Positions 54,537 through 63,469 of a stretch of DNA of 64,000 nucleotides are shown here, piece by piece (the stretch's first letter is position 1; every line of letters begins with the position of its first letter). Position numbers and translations under genes: made by a program. Source of the stretch: Neobacillus rhizophilus (GTDB taxonomy: Bacteria > Bacillota > Bacilli > Bacillales > Cytobacillaceae); the NCBI RefSeq assembly GCF_018343535.1, contig NZ_JAGYPF010000003.1:732580-796579 (forward strand), given 5' to 3'. Below the pieces are notes generated by a model, which was given only the letters and a program-made list of their open reading frames with translations, did not search any database and was not told the origin of the DNA.

Positions 54537-54572
54537 CAAAAAAAGCGGTCTCCTGCTGGGATAACCGCTTTA
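54537..54572 (-). terminator. terminator downstream of gntR
   Basis: AAAGCGGT / ACCGCTTT arms with a T-run on the minus strand. Confidence 0.75.
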
Positions 54573-54584
54573 TCTAACTTCGTT

Positions 54585-54642
54585 AGTTCGCACCATTCGA
54601 TACTTTGCCATCCTTAACCACCATCCTTGTTTATTGGAAAAC
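54585..54642 (-). pseudogene. 5' fragment of a DnaD-like gene (third locus)
   Basis: 58 bases nearly identical to 43375-43433, covering the start codon and first codons (M-A-K-Y-R-M-V-R-T) plus part of the leader. Nothing else of the gene remains. Confidence 0.75.
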
Positions 54643-54709
54643 ATTATTCAGACTCTATTATAATTCTTTGCATATCGTTCATAGCAAACATCCTTATATT
54701 TTTGCTATT

Positions 54710-55411
54710 TCAATCAGATCTGTCGGTTTTCAATACTTTTTGCCGGACATAATCAAGATGCAAAAACATTTGATGAAATGCCTCAAAGGGATCCCTTTTC
54801 GCCAAAGCATTGTAAATAGCAATATGGTGGTTAAGGGTTCGCTCTCGTTCACGGACTTTTACTATACTGTTTGTTTTGATTAAAGTGACAATTAAAGAAT
54901 CAATCAATCCTTCCACCACTGGATTATTCGCACTTAACGCAATAATGCGGTGAAATTCAAGATCTGCTTCCCAGTAATTATTGTCCTTGCTGCTCTCAAT
55001 GACATCGATGGTTTGTTTTAACCTCTCTAGGTCTTCATCACATATTTTTTCAGCAGCAATGGTAATTAACCCTAATTCTAAAGCCATCCGTGCTTCAATC
55101 ATGGCTTGTAAGTTATCGGAAGCCAGTGCTAACATGACTGAAAAAGGATGACTGCTGACTTTATTGTTAAAAAAAGTTCCTTCACGGGTTTTCCGTGTAA
55201 TAATGCCCAATGATTCAAGAGAGCTAAGTGCTTCACGTAAGACAGGACGGCTGACATTTAGTATTTCCATCAATTCCATTTCCGTAGGAAGCTTATCTCC
55301 CGGTTTCATTTGGCCGCTGATCAATAGTTGGGTAATATTTTCCTCTACCTGCTTGGACAATGTATTTCGAGTCACGGTCCCAAATGTAATTTTTTTAGGA
55401 GAATGATCCAT
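54710..55411 (-). CDS. GntR family regulator, FadR/FCD subfamily, of the glucarate operon
   Basis: A 233-residue regulator. Winged helix at about 15-80 (L-P-T-E-M-E-L-M-E-I-L-N-V-S-R-P-V-L-R-E) and FCD domain with D-L-E-F-H and later N-H-H / H-L-D ligands. AAGGAGG six bases upstream fixes the ATG. It follows the glucarate operon in the same direction after a terminator. It is a good candidate for binding the TTGTCTTACAA boxes at 57.4 and 61.7 kb, alongside CdaR (inference). Confidence 0.9.
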   Translation of the reverse strand: MDHSPKKITFGTVTRNTLSKQVEENITQLLISGQMKPGDKLPTEMELMEILNVSRPVLREALSSLESLGIITRKTREGTFFNNKVSSHPFSVMLALASDNLQAMIEARMALELGLITIAAEKICDEDLERLKQTIDVIESSKDNNYWEADLEFHRIIALSANNPVVEGLIDSLIVTLIKTNSIVKVRERERTLNHHIAIYNALAKRDPFEAFHQMFLHLDYVRQKVLKTDRSD

Positions 55412-55477
55412 TATTGACCTCCTTGGATTTAATTTGACAGCTTTATTATAATATATCCTGTGACTATTGTATCATTA

Positions 55478-55510
55478 TAAAAAAAACGTTGCAGAGCGAC
55501 TGCAACGTTT
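55478..55510 (-). terminator. terminator of the glucarate operon
   Basis: Perfect 11-bp arms AAACGTTGCAG / CTGCAACGTTT with a 5-base loop and an eight-base T-run on the minus strand, directly after the reductase gene. Confidence 0.85.
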
Positions 55511-55529
55511 CGTTTCTATGCATTTTAAG

Positions 55530-56417
55530 TTAACGGCTAACCTCAGCATTCGCTAATTTTTCATAGTATTTTAAAAGACTGCTATGATCTTCAAACTCGT
55601 GGCCATCGGTTTTTAATGCATACATCATTTCAAGAACCGCCGCTGTTAATGGTGTTGGAGCCCCAACTTCATGGCTAGTCTCTAGTGCATTCGTTAAATC
55701 CTTCATGTGCAAATTTATACGGAAGCCCGGTTTAAAATTACGATCGAGCATCATCGGTGCTTTTGCGTCTAATACGGTGCTTCCTGCCAAACCGCCGCGG
55801 ATTGCCTGGTAAACTGCTTCAGGGTTCACGCCCGCTTTTTGCGCTAACACAAATGCTTCAGAGACCGCTGCGATATTTAAGGCAACAATCACTTGATTGG
55901 CAAGCTTGGTAACGTTACCTGCGCCGATTTCCCCAACGTGGACAACCGATCCGGCCATAGCATCCAGTACATCTTTCACTTCGTCAAAAACTTCTTTCTT
56001 GCCGCCGACCATTACGGAGATGGTTCCATCAATGGCCTTAGGCTCCCCGCCGCTGACAGGAGCGTCAAGCATTTCGACTCCTTTTTCCACCAATGCCTTA
56101 TACACTTCCTGAGAAGCACCTGGTGCAATCGAACTCATGTCCACATAAATTAATCCTTCATGTGCACCTTCAATCAGTCCATTTTCACCTAAAGCGACTT
56201 CCTTCACGTTCGGAGAATTAGGCAGCATCGTAATGACAATATCTGACTTTTCTGTAATGGCCTTAGGAGTATATTCTACTTCTGCACCCAATTCCCGAAG
56301 TTCGTTCGCTGCATCTTGATTAAAATCGCTGACAATCAGTTGATAGCCGGCTTTGATTAGGTTTTTGCTCATAGGCTTACCCATAATTCCAAGTCCGATA
56401 AATCCGATTTTCTTCAT
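55530..56417 (-). CDS. garR: 2-hydroxy-3-oxopropionate (tartronate semialdehyde) reductase
   Basis: A 295-residue beta-hydroxyacid dehydrogenase. G-F-I-G-L-G-I-M-G at 5-13 binds NAD(P), D-A-P-V-S-G-G at 118-124 is the substrate loop and Lys171 in G-N-V-T-K-L is catalytic. It reduces tartronate semialdehyde to D-glycerate. Its place between the aldolase-like gene (23-base gap) and the terminator makes it the last enzyme gene of the operon. The glycerate kinase encoded upstream in the operon uses its product. Confidence 0.93.
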   Translation of the reverse strand: MKKIGFIGLGIMGKPMSKNLIKAGYQLIVSDFNQDAANELRELGAEVEYTPKAITEKSDIVITMLPNSPNVKEVALGENGLIEGAHEGLIYVDMSSIAPGASQEVYKALVEKGVEMLDAPVSGGEPKAIDGTISVMVGGKKEVFDEVKDVLDAMAGSVVHVGEIGAGNVTKLANQVIVALNIAAVSEAFVLAQKAGVNPEAVYQAIRGGLAGSTVLDAKAPMMLDRNFKPGFRINLHMKDLTNALETSHEVGAPTPLTAAVLEMMYALKTDGHEFEDHSSLLKYYEKLANAEVSR

Positions 56418-56440
56418 ATTATTTCTACTCCTTTATATTT

Positions 56441-57346
56441 CTATTTTTCTAGTAATCCAGCTTCTGCCATTGAGCTTCTTAGTGTCTCTAATACTTCCCC
56501 TTTACTGCTCTGGACAGGTTTGACACAGTCGCCAACCTCTAATCCGAGTAAATTCGCCATATCCTTTGTGGCGACAGGGAAGGTCGCTTTATCCTGGGCA
56601 AGACGAACGGGATTTAACGCGAATTGTGCCTCTAATGCTCCCTTCAAATCGCCTTCCATATATTTGTTGTAAATCGACGTAACCAGCGGGCCAAACATAT
56701 TGGCCGTTGAACAAACACTGCCGACTGTCCCAATGCACAATCCCGGAAAAACAAGGGTATCTTTACCGGCCATTACTTTAAAATTCAGATCCCTTGTGCA
56801 GCGGACCAATTCACTAAGCATCGTAAAATCTCCGCTGGAATCCTTGATACCCACAATATTGTCAACATCCCTGGCCAATTTCTCAGCCAAGTTCACAGAA
56901 ATGTTGTAGCCAACCCGGCCTGGGTTATTGTAAAGCAATACTGCTGTGTTTGGAATGCTGTCTGCTACTGCCTTAAAATGATCATACAATTCATCAAAGG
57001 TCGGCTTCAAAAACATCGGCTGGAGAATCGAAATCCCATCTGCTCCCATCGCCTCCGCCTTTTTAGCCAAACGAACGGCCTGTTTTGTTCGAATCGCCCC
57101 AATCCCGAAATAAACGGGAACCCGGCCTTTTGCCTGGTCGATGATGGCTTCAAAAGCAGTAAGCATTTCTTGCTCATCAAACGCGTAAAATTCGCCGTTA
57201 CTTCCGAAAGCTAAGATCCCGTGGACTCCATCTTCAATCACATGGTCCACCATAAAACGCAGCTTTGCTTCATCGATATTTTCATCTTTGTCGATTGGAG
57301 TGATGATGGGAACAATAATCCCTTTAATTAGGTCGATATTCATCAT
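56441..57346 (-). CDS. DapA/NAL-superfamily lyase, candidate 5-dehydro-4-deoxyglucarate aldolase or dehydratase
   Basis: A 301-residue class I lyase. G-S-N-G-E at 48-52, Y-N-N-P-G-R at 139-144 (Tyr139) and Schiff-base Lys168 in G-I-K-D-S-S-G place it in the dihydrodipicolinate synthase superfamily. Relatives include 5-dehydro-4-deoxyglucarate dehydratase. Here tartronate semialdehyde reductase and glycerate kinase follow, no alpha-ketoglutarate semialdehyde dehydrogenase is present, and no HpaI-type GarL is seen, so an aldolase giving pyruvate and tartronate semialdehyde fits better (inference). GGGAG precedes the ATG. An operator-like box lies upstream. Confidence 0.88.
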   Translation of the reverse strand: MMNIDLIKGIIVPIITPIDKDENIDEAKLRFMVDHVIEDGVHGILAFGSNGEFYAFDEQEMLTAFEAIIDQAKGRVPVYFGIGAIRTKQAVRLAKKAEAMGADGISILQPMFLKPTFDELYDHFKAVADSIPNTAVLLYNNPGRVGYNISVNLAEKLARDVDNIVGIKDSSGDFTMLSELVRCTRDLNFKVMAGKDTLVFPGLCIGTVGSVCSTANMFGPLVTSIYNKYMEGDLKGALEAQFALNPVRLAQDKATFPVATKDMANLLGLEVGDCVKPVQSSKGEVLETLRSSMAEAGLLEK

Positions 57347-57388
57347 AATCGGATCTCTCCCATAAATTTTACTAGTAATCTATAATTT

Positions 57389-57427
57389 AATTGTATATTT
57401 GTCTTACAAATAATTCATTAGGCAAAT
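57389..57427. promoter_or_regulatory. operator-like box shared with 61717-61755
   Basis: TTGTCTTACAA (57399-57409), followed by ATAA-T-TCATTAG, matches 61717-61755 at about nine bases in ten. It lies between the glycerate kinase end and the DapA-like gene start. The dyad matches the FCD-GntR form. Confidence 0.65.
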
Positions 57428-57520
57428 TCACAATAAATCCTGTCATTTTTCACAAATCAAAGTCAGTTTTTGTACATATCAAACAAATTGCACTAACTTC
57501 GGGCACAAACCGCCGCTGGT

Positions 57521-58675
57521 TTAAGAGCAGCGAATGTGTTGCCTTTGTATCTTCAATACCCTGCAAATATTTTCTGACGCGAAAGCTAAATTATCATGAC
57601 CGGATTCAAGAGCTTCCTCGAGTGAGGTAACCCCTTTTAAAATGCCAATAATTGCATTAAATCCATGATGATGTAAAACGTCAACACCCTTGCCAATTCT
57701 TCCGGCAAAAGCAATTACAGGGACCGAATGTTTCTTGGCAATCGCAGCCACTCCGTAGGGTGTTTTACCGAACAAGGTCTGACCATCAATGCTGCCTTCC
57801 CCTGTAAAACAAAAGTCCGCTCCGATGATTTTCTCCTCAAGTCCTGTATACTCGATGACAAGTTCAATTCCCTTTTTTAGCCGGGCATTTAAGAACGCCA
57901 TTAATCCTGCACCGAGTCCGCCAGCCGCTCCTGAACCTTCAATTTGGGTAATATCTAGCTGCAGCTGCGTCTTAATCACTTCTCCAAAATGAGCTAAATT
58001 TTGGTCAAGGAGTTTCACCATTTCTGGGGTTGCCCCTTTTTGCGGGCCAAAAATGGCTGAGCACCCATTTTCACCAATTAAAGGATTGGTGACATCACAC
58101 GCTACATCGATCTTTACCGTTTTAATCCGCTCATCTAATCCGCTTATGTCAATGGAATGCAATTGATCCAAGGCGCCGCCGCCAAATGGGAGTTCATCTC
58201 CATTTTGATTCTTAAATGAAACCCCAAGTGCCTGCATCATTCCCATCCCGCCATCATTGGTAGCACTTCCCCCAATACCAATTAAAAAACGACTCACACC
58301 CTTATCGAGGGCATGCTTAATTAATTGACCCGTTCCATAGGTGGTCGTTAGCAGTGGATTGCGATCTTCGAGTTTAATAAGACCTAACCCGCTTGCGCTT
58401 GCCATTTCAATCACAGCTGTTTTTCCTTCATCCAAAAGCCCGTATTCGGCTATGACTTCTTTTCCTAATGGTCCGATAACTTTTGTATTGATGATTTCCC
58501 CGTTTGAGAAACTCACGAGCGATTCAACCGTACCTTCCCCTCCATCTGCCATGGGAACAATCACGCATTCTGCATGGGGAAAAACCTTTTTGATACCTTT
58601 TTCCATTTCTAGGGCAGCATTCTTCGCCGTCATACTTTCTTTAAATGAATCTGGCGCTAGCACAAATTTCATCAT
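57521..58675 (-). CDS. garK: glycerate kinase (GarK/GlxK family)
   Basis: A 384-residue type 2 glycerate kinase phosphorylating D-glycerate to 2- or 3-phosphoglycerate. A-P-D-S-F-K-E-S at 7-14, A-D-G-G-E-G-T near 43-49 and I-G-G-S-A-T-N-D-G-G-M-G near 133-145 are family signatures. AAGGA precedes the ATG. It follows the dehydratase gene by 67 bases. Intrinsic operon order is dehydratase, kinase, aldolase, reductase. Confidence 0.93.
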   Translation of the reverse strand: MMKFVLAPDSFKESMTAKNAALEMEKGIKKVFPHAECVIVPMADGGEGTVESLVSFSNGEIINTKVIGPLGKEVIAEYGLLDEGKTAVIEMASASGLGLIKLEDRNPLLTTTYGTGQLIKHALDKGVSRFLIGIGGSATNDGGMGMMQALGVSFKNQNGDELPFGGGALDQLHSIDISGLDERIKTVKIDVACDVTNPLIGENGCSAIFGPQKGATPEMVKLLDQNLAHFGEVIKTQLQLDITQIEGSGAAGGLGAGLMAFLNARLKKGIELVIEYTGLEEKIIGADFCFTGEGSIDGQTLFGKTPYGVAAIAKKHSVPVIAFAGRIGKGVDVLHHHGFNAIIGILKGVTSLEEALESGHDNLAFASENICRVLKIQRQHIRCS

Positions 58676-58742
58676 AATCTGTCCTTTTCCTCGATTTCTT
58701 GATTAAACAAAGGAGGATGACGTTTTAGTCATCCCAATTTTT

Positions 58743-60095
58743 TTATCGAACAAGACATGGACGCTTGTTATCGAATTTCCAGCCTGGAATTAAGTATTGC
58801 ATTCCGGCGGCATCATCACGGGAACCTAATCCCATGTTGTTATATCGCTCGTTCGCTATTAAAATTTGATCCATATCCACTTCAATCCCCAATCCTGGCT
58901 TATTAGGAATCGTGAGATAACCATCCACAATCTTATACGGGTCTTTGGTTAAATGCTCTATACCTTCCTGCCAAATCCAGTGTGTATCAATAGCAGTAAT
59001 ATTACCGGGAGCAGCCGCTGCTACATGTGTGAACATGGCAAGTGAAATATCAAAGTGGTTATTAGAGTGTGAACCCCACGTTAAACCAAATTCATTACAC
59101 ATTTGGGCTACTCGCACAGACCCCTGCATCGTCCAGAAATGCGGATCAGCAAGTGGGATGCTCACAGAATTTAGTGCGATGGCATGCGACATTTGTCTCC
59201 AGTCTGTTGCAATCATATTGGTTGCGGTCGGAAGCCCAGTTTGTTTTCTAAACTCCGCCATGATTTCACGGCCTGAATACCCGTTTTCTGCTCCGCATGG
59301 ATCTTCTGCATAGGTCAAGATTCCATGCATTTCTTTACATAACTCCACCGCTTCATTTAATGACCAAGCTCCGTTTGGATCCAATGTGATTCTAGCATCC
59401 GGGAATCTTTCTTTAAGAGCCTTAATCGCTTTAATTTCTTCCTTGCCTTCTAAAACGCCGCCTTTTAATTTAAAGTCTGTAAATCCATAAAGCTTGTGAG
59501 ATGCCTCGGCAAGCCTGACCACCGCTTCTGGTGTTAAAGCTTCTTCATGGCGGATCCGATACCATTCTTCTTCTGCATCCGGATTGCTGTAATACGGTAT
59601 ATCCGTCTTATTTCGATCTCCAATGTAGAACAAATAACCCAATGTCTTTACTTTTTCTCGCTGCTGCCCTTCCCCTAATAGCGCTGCAACCGGTACATTT
59701 AAATATTTTCCCAGCAAATCTAGTAATGCTGCTTCAATCGCCGTTACAGCATGGATGGTGATTCGGAGATCAAAGGTCTGCAGACCGCGTCCTGCTACAT
59801 CACGAGAAGCAAATGTTTCTCGTACTTTATTCAAGATGTTATGATAATAGCCGATTGATGAACCAACTACCAATTCCTTTGCATCTTCAAGTGTTTTACG
59901 AATTCCCTCACCGCCGGGAACTTCCCCGACACCAATATTTCCGCTATCATCCTTAAGGACAACAATATTCCTTGTAAAATAAGCACCATGGGCACCACTT
60001 AGATTAAGAAGCATGCTGTCACGACCAGCGACAGGATAAACGTTCATTTCGGTTACGACGGGAGTGGTTTTTACTGTGTTTTGCACTGTTGACAT
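58743..60095 (-). CDS. gudD: D-glucarate dehydratase
   Basis: A 450-residue enolase-superfamily enzyme turning D-glucarate into 5-dehydro-4-deoxy-D-glucarate. K-L-K-G-G at 209-213 (acid/base lysines), metal ligands in L-D-P-N-G-A-W near 238-244 and [10 protein letters not shown] near 263-272, and the catalytic histidine in H-S-N-N-H-F-D. GGAGATAATATC precedes the ATG. It is the committed step of the local glucarate pathway. Confidence 0.95.
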   Translation of the reverse strand: MSTVQNTVKTTPVVTEMNVYPVAGRDSMLLNLSGAHGAYFTRNIVVLKDDSGNIGVGEVPGGEGIRKTLEDAKELVVGSSIGYYHNILNKVRETFASRDVAGRGLQTFDLRITIHAVTAIEAALLDLLGKYLNVPVAALLGEGQQREKVKTLGYLFYIGDRNKTDIPYYSNPDAEEEWYRIRHEEALTPEAVVRLAEASHKLYGFTDFKLKGGVLEGKEEIKAIKALKERFPDARITLDPNGAWSLNEAVELCKEMHGILTYAEDPCGAENGYSGREIMAEFRKQTGLPTATNMIATDWRQMSHAIALNSVSIPLADPHFWTMQGSVRVAQMCNEFGLTWGSHSNNHFDISLAMFTHVAAAAPGNITAIDTHWIWQEGIEHLTKDPYKIVDGYLTIPNKPGLGIEVDMDQILIANERYNNMGLGSRDDAAGMQYLIPGWKFDNKRPCLVR

Positions 60096-60227
60096 GATAT
60101 TATCTCCAATCTAAATCTTTTTTTACTTTCAAGTTTTCCTATTTATTTAAAGAGTAATTGAATCTCTTATATCCAAAATCTATCGGGCAGTAATCCTCTT
60201 ATCCGTTACTGCCCGCTATAAACCTTT

Positions 60228-61550
60228 TTAGAAAAATAGATTTAGTATTAATACACCGGCTAAGCCTATCAAACCGAGAGCCGTGGTGTAAGTTGTTCTG
60301 ATCTTTATAGCTTCGCCTACAGATAAATTTAAGTATTCTTTAAACATCCAGAATCCTGGATCTGTAACGTGTGAGAAAGAGATACTTCCGCAAGTGACGG
60401 CTAATGTCATCAATTCCATGCTGACACCAGATGCCTGAGCGATGGGCAGAACCACACCGGCAGCTGTCATAACAGCTACGGTTGCTGATCCAAGAGCAAT
60501 ACGTAAAAGAGCAGCGATTAACCATGCAAGGATAATCGGAGAAATATTCCAACCGCCTGTCAAATCTTTAATGTAGTCGGCAATACCTCCATCAACCAAT
60601 ACTTGTTTAAAGGCACCGCCCGCTCCAATAACCAAGATAATCATGGCCATTGGTTTAACTGCATTAGAACATGATTGCATCACATCTTTGAGAGGACGGC
60701 CCACTCTTGGTCCAAGAAGCCACATTGCTAGTATTAGGGCAATCAATAGGGCCATATTGGAAGATCCAATGAAGTCCATTATATGTCTGAAACTATTTTC
60801 CTTCGGCAAAAATAATGTACAAACTGCATCAATTGCCATTAATATGACTGGGACAAGTGCAACAAACATACTTACTCCAAAGCTTGGCATTTCGTCTTCT
60901 TTGAATGTTTTGTTTGTAACAATTCCTTCAGGTATTTCCGGACTAATTTTTTTGAAGAAAGGCACTCGAGTCCATGTTAATCCAATAAAAGCTGCAGCAG
61001 GTATGGCAATAATCAAACCGTAAAGAAGTGTTAATGACATGTTCGCGTGAAAAACTCCAGCAACTGCAGCCGGTCCCGGATGCGGCGGAAGGAAACTATG
61101 GGCAGTTGATAATGCGATTGACATCGGTAAAGCTACATAAAGTAGATTTAATTTTGTTTGGCGAACAATAACAAACACAAGTGGAATGATTAATACGAAT
61201 GCTACTTCATAGAACATCGTAACGCCAAGGATTAAAGATGCGATTAAGATAGCAACTTGAACACGTTTTATTCCCATTTTTTCCATTAGTCTAGTAGCAA
61301 TCCTCTGAGCGGCACCGGCATCTGCCATCAACGTGCCGATCATGGCTCCAAGTCCGACAATAATCGCCGTTCCTCCGAGCTGGCCTCCGAGACCACTAGA
61401 GATCGAACCCCAAATTTTATCGAGCGGCATGCCTACTAAAAAACCAACAAATAAAGAAGTCAATAACAAAGAGACAAATCCATTCATTTTTAAGGGAATC
61501 ATCAAAATAAGCAAAAGGACAACTGCTAAAGCAACATACAATAAGGGCAT
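60228..61550 (-). CDS. GntP family organic acid:proton symporter
   Basis: A 440-residue GntP-type permease with about twelve membrane helices. G-L-G-A-M-I-G, L-P-P-H-P-G-P near 153-159 and C-G-S-I-S-F-S-H-V-T-D-P-G-F-W near 405-420 are characteristic. GGAAGGAAG precedes the ATG. First gene of the operon, so it probably imports glucarate, gluconate or a related sugar acid; usual glucarate carriers are MFS (GudP), so a GntP carrier would be a variant. Confidence 0.92.
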   Translation of the reverse strand: MPLLYVALAVVLLLILMIPLKMNGFVSLLLTSLFVGFLVGMPLDKIWGSISSGLGGQLGGTAIIVGLGAMIGTLMADAGAAQRIATRLMEKMGIKRVQVAILIASLILGVTMFYEVAFVLIIPLVFVIVRQTKLNLLYVALPMSIALSTAHSFLPPHPGPAAVAGVFHANMSLTLLYGLIIAIPAAAFIGLTWTRVPFFKKISPEIPEGIVTNKTFKEDEMPSFGVSMFVALVPVILMAIDAVCTLFLPKENSFRHIMDFIGSSNMALLIALILAMWLLGPRVGRPLKDVMQSCSNAVKPMAMIILVIGAGGAFKQVLVDGGIADYIKDLTGGWNISPIILAWLIAALLRIALGSATVAVMTAAGVVLPIAQASGVSMELMTLAVTCGSISFSHVTDPGFWMFKEYLNLSVGEAIKIRTTYTTALGLIGLAGVLILNLFF

Positions 61551-61698
61551 GTATCTCTTCCTTCCCGTAAGAAATTAAACTGTTTGGCGCCTTTCGGGCA
61601 TTTGAACAAAGCGTAAGTCTTCTTTTTTTTACAAAATAAATGGGCCAAGGGACTACTCTACAATCATCACAACCTATAAACCTTCTTAAAATTCCTCT

Positions 61699-61712
61699 AG
61701 TAAACGTTTACA
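61699..61712. promoter_or_regulatory. catabolite-responsive element (cre)-like site
   Basis: AGTAAACGTTTACA, one mismatch from the CcpA consensus TGWNANCGNTNWCA, located upstream of the GntP gene and beside the operator-like box. It suggests repression of the glucarate operon by preferred sugars. Confidence 0.55.
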
Positions 61713-61716
61713 TTTC

Positions 61717-61755
61717 TATTGTATAATTGTCTTACAAATAAATCATTAGTCAAAT
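61717..61755. promoter_or_regulatory. operator-like box between gntP-type gene and cdaR
   Basis: TTGTCTTACAA at 61727-61737 with the same flanks as 57389-57427. It lies between divergent genes and could control both. Confidence 0.65.
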
Positions 61756-61823
61756 GGATAAAAAATATATTTATTTTTTTGTGCAAATAAAGTGTAATAC
61801 TTTCATTTTATCAGGGAGGACAT

Positions 61824-62867
61824 ATGAAAATAAATAAAGTTTTAGCCCAAGAGATTGCTGATAAGGTAATGAGCGTTATTCCCTATAAAGTAAATATCAT
61901 GGATGAAAATGGATTAATTATTGGAAGCGGTGATAAAAAGCGGGTGGACACCATTCATGAAGGAGCCGTTTCTGCAATTGAACAAGGAACCATGGTAACC
62001 ATCTATAAACCGGAAGGATCTTCAAAACCGGGCGTAAACATCCCCATCCATTTTCAAAATAAAACGATTGGGGTCATTGGCATAAGCGGTGATCCGCGGA
62101 TTGTCGCACCTTTTGCAGAACTGGTCCGTGTAACAGCAGAGCTATTAATCGACCAGGAATTTTTATTCAAAGAAAAAAGAATAAAGGAACAAATGATGGA
62201 GGAATTTCTGTATCATTGGGTGTTTCGGAATAATGAGTATGATACAGCCTTTTTCAATAATGCAGAGGCGATTGGGGTTAACCTGAAATTGATTAGAAAA
62301 GCTGTCATCTTAAAAGGGAAATTACGTAAACAGCCATCTTTATTTGCTCAGGAATTTACTTTCAAACTTAATCAAGAAAGCCAACTATTTATCGTTCCAG
62401 ATACCAGTGATATTGTCTATCGGTTAGAGCCCCTTATTTCCCAAGACTCAAAAGTAGGAATCGGGGATCGTCATGAAATTCTGGCGAAGTCCGTTCAGGA
62501 AGCCAAAAGAGCGATTGAAATATCCGAAAATTTGAAATTCGCACAGATTATTTGTGATTATCCACAATTAAAATTTATTGATTATTTAACAAATAAAAAT
62601 GTAGCTTTTGATGAAATCATTCCTTTTTACGCGCAGCTGGACGAAAATCAAAAAGGACAGGAGTTATTAGAAACCCTTCTTTGCTTTATTGAAAACAGCG
62701 GCGATATGAATGCCATATCGTATAAGCTCCATATTCACCGGAACAGCTTAGCCTACCGGCTTCAAAGAATTGAAATCCTTACTAACAAAAACCCAAAAAA
62801 ATTCATTGATTTATTTCAGCTCTTTACCGGATATGTGCTATATAAAATGAAGCATTCCTCATCATGA
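61824..62867 (+). CDS. cdaR: CdaR family sugar-diacid recognition regulator
   Basis: A 347-residue regulator. N-terminal sugar-diacid recognition domain (about 1-135, with V-N-I-P-I-H and G-V-I-G-I-S-G) and C-terminal PucR-type helix-turn-helix near 290-340 (L-H-I-H-R-N-S-L-A-Y-R-L). GGGAGGA six bases upstream. CdaR proteins activate glucarate/galactarate genes when diacids bind, and it is divergent from the glucarate operon. It ends with a strong terminator. Confidence 0.93.
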   Translation: MKINKVLAQEIADKVMSVIPYKVNIMDENGLIIGSGDKKRVDTIHEGAVSAIEQGTMVTIYKPEGSSKPGVNIPIHFQNKTIGVIGISGDPRIVAPFAELVRVTAELLIDQEFLFKEKRIKEQMMEEFLYHWVFRNNEYDTAFFNNAEAIGVNLKLIRKAVILKGKLRKQPSLFAQEFTFKLNQESQLFIVPDTSDIVYRLEPLISQDSKVGIGDRHEILAKSVQEAKRAIEISENLKFAQIICDYPQLKFIDYLTNKNVAFDEIIPFYAQLDENQKGQELLETLLCFIENSGDMNAISYKLHIHRNSLAYRLQRIEILTNKNPKKFIDLFQLFTGYVLYKMKHSSS

Positions 62868-62870
62868 TAT

Positions 62871-62910
62871 ACAGCCTTCACGTACGAACGTGAAGGCTGT
62901 ATTTCTTTTC
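62871..62910 (+). terminator. terminator of cdaR
   Basis: Perfect 13-bp arms ACAGCCTTCACGT / ACGTGAAGGCTGT with a 4-base loop and ATTTCTTTT. Confidence 0.88.
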
Positions 62911-63023
62911 CTCCCCCGCCTTTATACTTGTTCTTTATTATAAAAAATCGCAATCTGAAAGCAGCAAAAAGTAAAAGTGATTTCTCTTAAAATAATTAAG
63001 AGTTAAGAGGAGCATTTTTAGAC

Positions 63024-63110
63024 ATGGACTTAAAACAAATAAAATATATCCTTAAAATTGCGGAAGAAAATAATATCACGAGGTCAGCAAAATTAGGATA
63101 TATTCATTAA
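63024..63110 (+). pseudogene. LysR-type regulator, N-terminal fragment
   Basis: GAGGAG precedes an ATG opening M-D-L-K-Q-I-K-Y-I-L-K-I-A-E-E-N, the LysR helix-turn-helix start, but it stops after 28 codons within the domain. The start of the gene at 34963 is similar. It is a remnant. Confidence 0.6.
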
Positions 63111-63172
63111 TCCTAGTATTAATTGTTCTGTTTGAAACAGAATAACTAACAATTAATAGGAGGTGCTTTCTA

Positions 63173-63328
63173 ATGAAACAGGATGAGAAAAGCTTTTCTT
63201 CGAAAACCCAAAATACAGTTTCAGTGAATGATCTTTATGAGGAAGCAAAAAGAAAAAACATTATGGATTGGGGAGAAATAGATACAGCAGAAAGCGTACT
63301 TAAAAAGAGCAATAAAAGCCCTGAATAA
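63173..63328 (+). CDS. small protein of 51 residues, unknown function
   Basis: Starts at ATG 63173 with AGGAGGT ten bases upstream, a site as strong as any in the window. The product is charged (M-K-Q-D-E-K-S-F..., S-V-N-D-L-Y-E-E-A-K, M-D-W-G-E-I-D) with no membrane segment and few hydrophobics. A terminator hairpin overlaps its stop, so it is a complete small transcription unit. I do not recognise a family. Confidence 0.65.
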   Translation: MKQDEKSFSSKTQNTVSVNDLYEEAKRKNIMDWGEIDTAESVLKKSNKSPE

Positions 63329-63338
63329 GGGCTTTTTC
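63313..63338 (+). terminator. terminator overlapping the stop of the small gene
   Basis: AAAGCCC / GGGCTTT with a 7-base loop followed by a T-run; the TAA stop lies in the loop. Confidence 0.8.
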
Positions 63339-63406
63339 ATATAGTTTGTTCAGTATTGTTATACGTGTACTTTAAAGGGGGGAATGGTAATGGAGATTAT
63401 TAACAA

Positions 63407-63432
63407 GTGTGCCCTGTCCCCACCCGAATAGT
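63407..63432. repeat. half copy of ~70-bp palindromic repeat (copy R6)
   Basis: GTGCCCTGTCCCCACCCGAA resembles the left arm of R5 (GTGCCTGGCACCACCCGAAT). The right arm is absent. Confidence 0.45.
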
Positions 63433-63469
63433 TGAGAAATAATAAAAGCGCAAGAACCATCCCTCTGCT

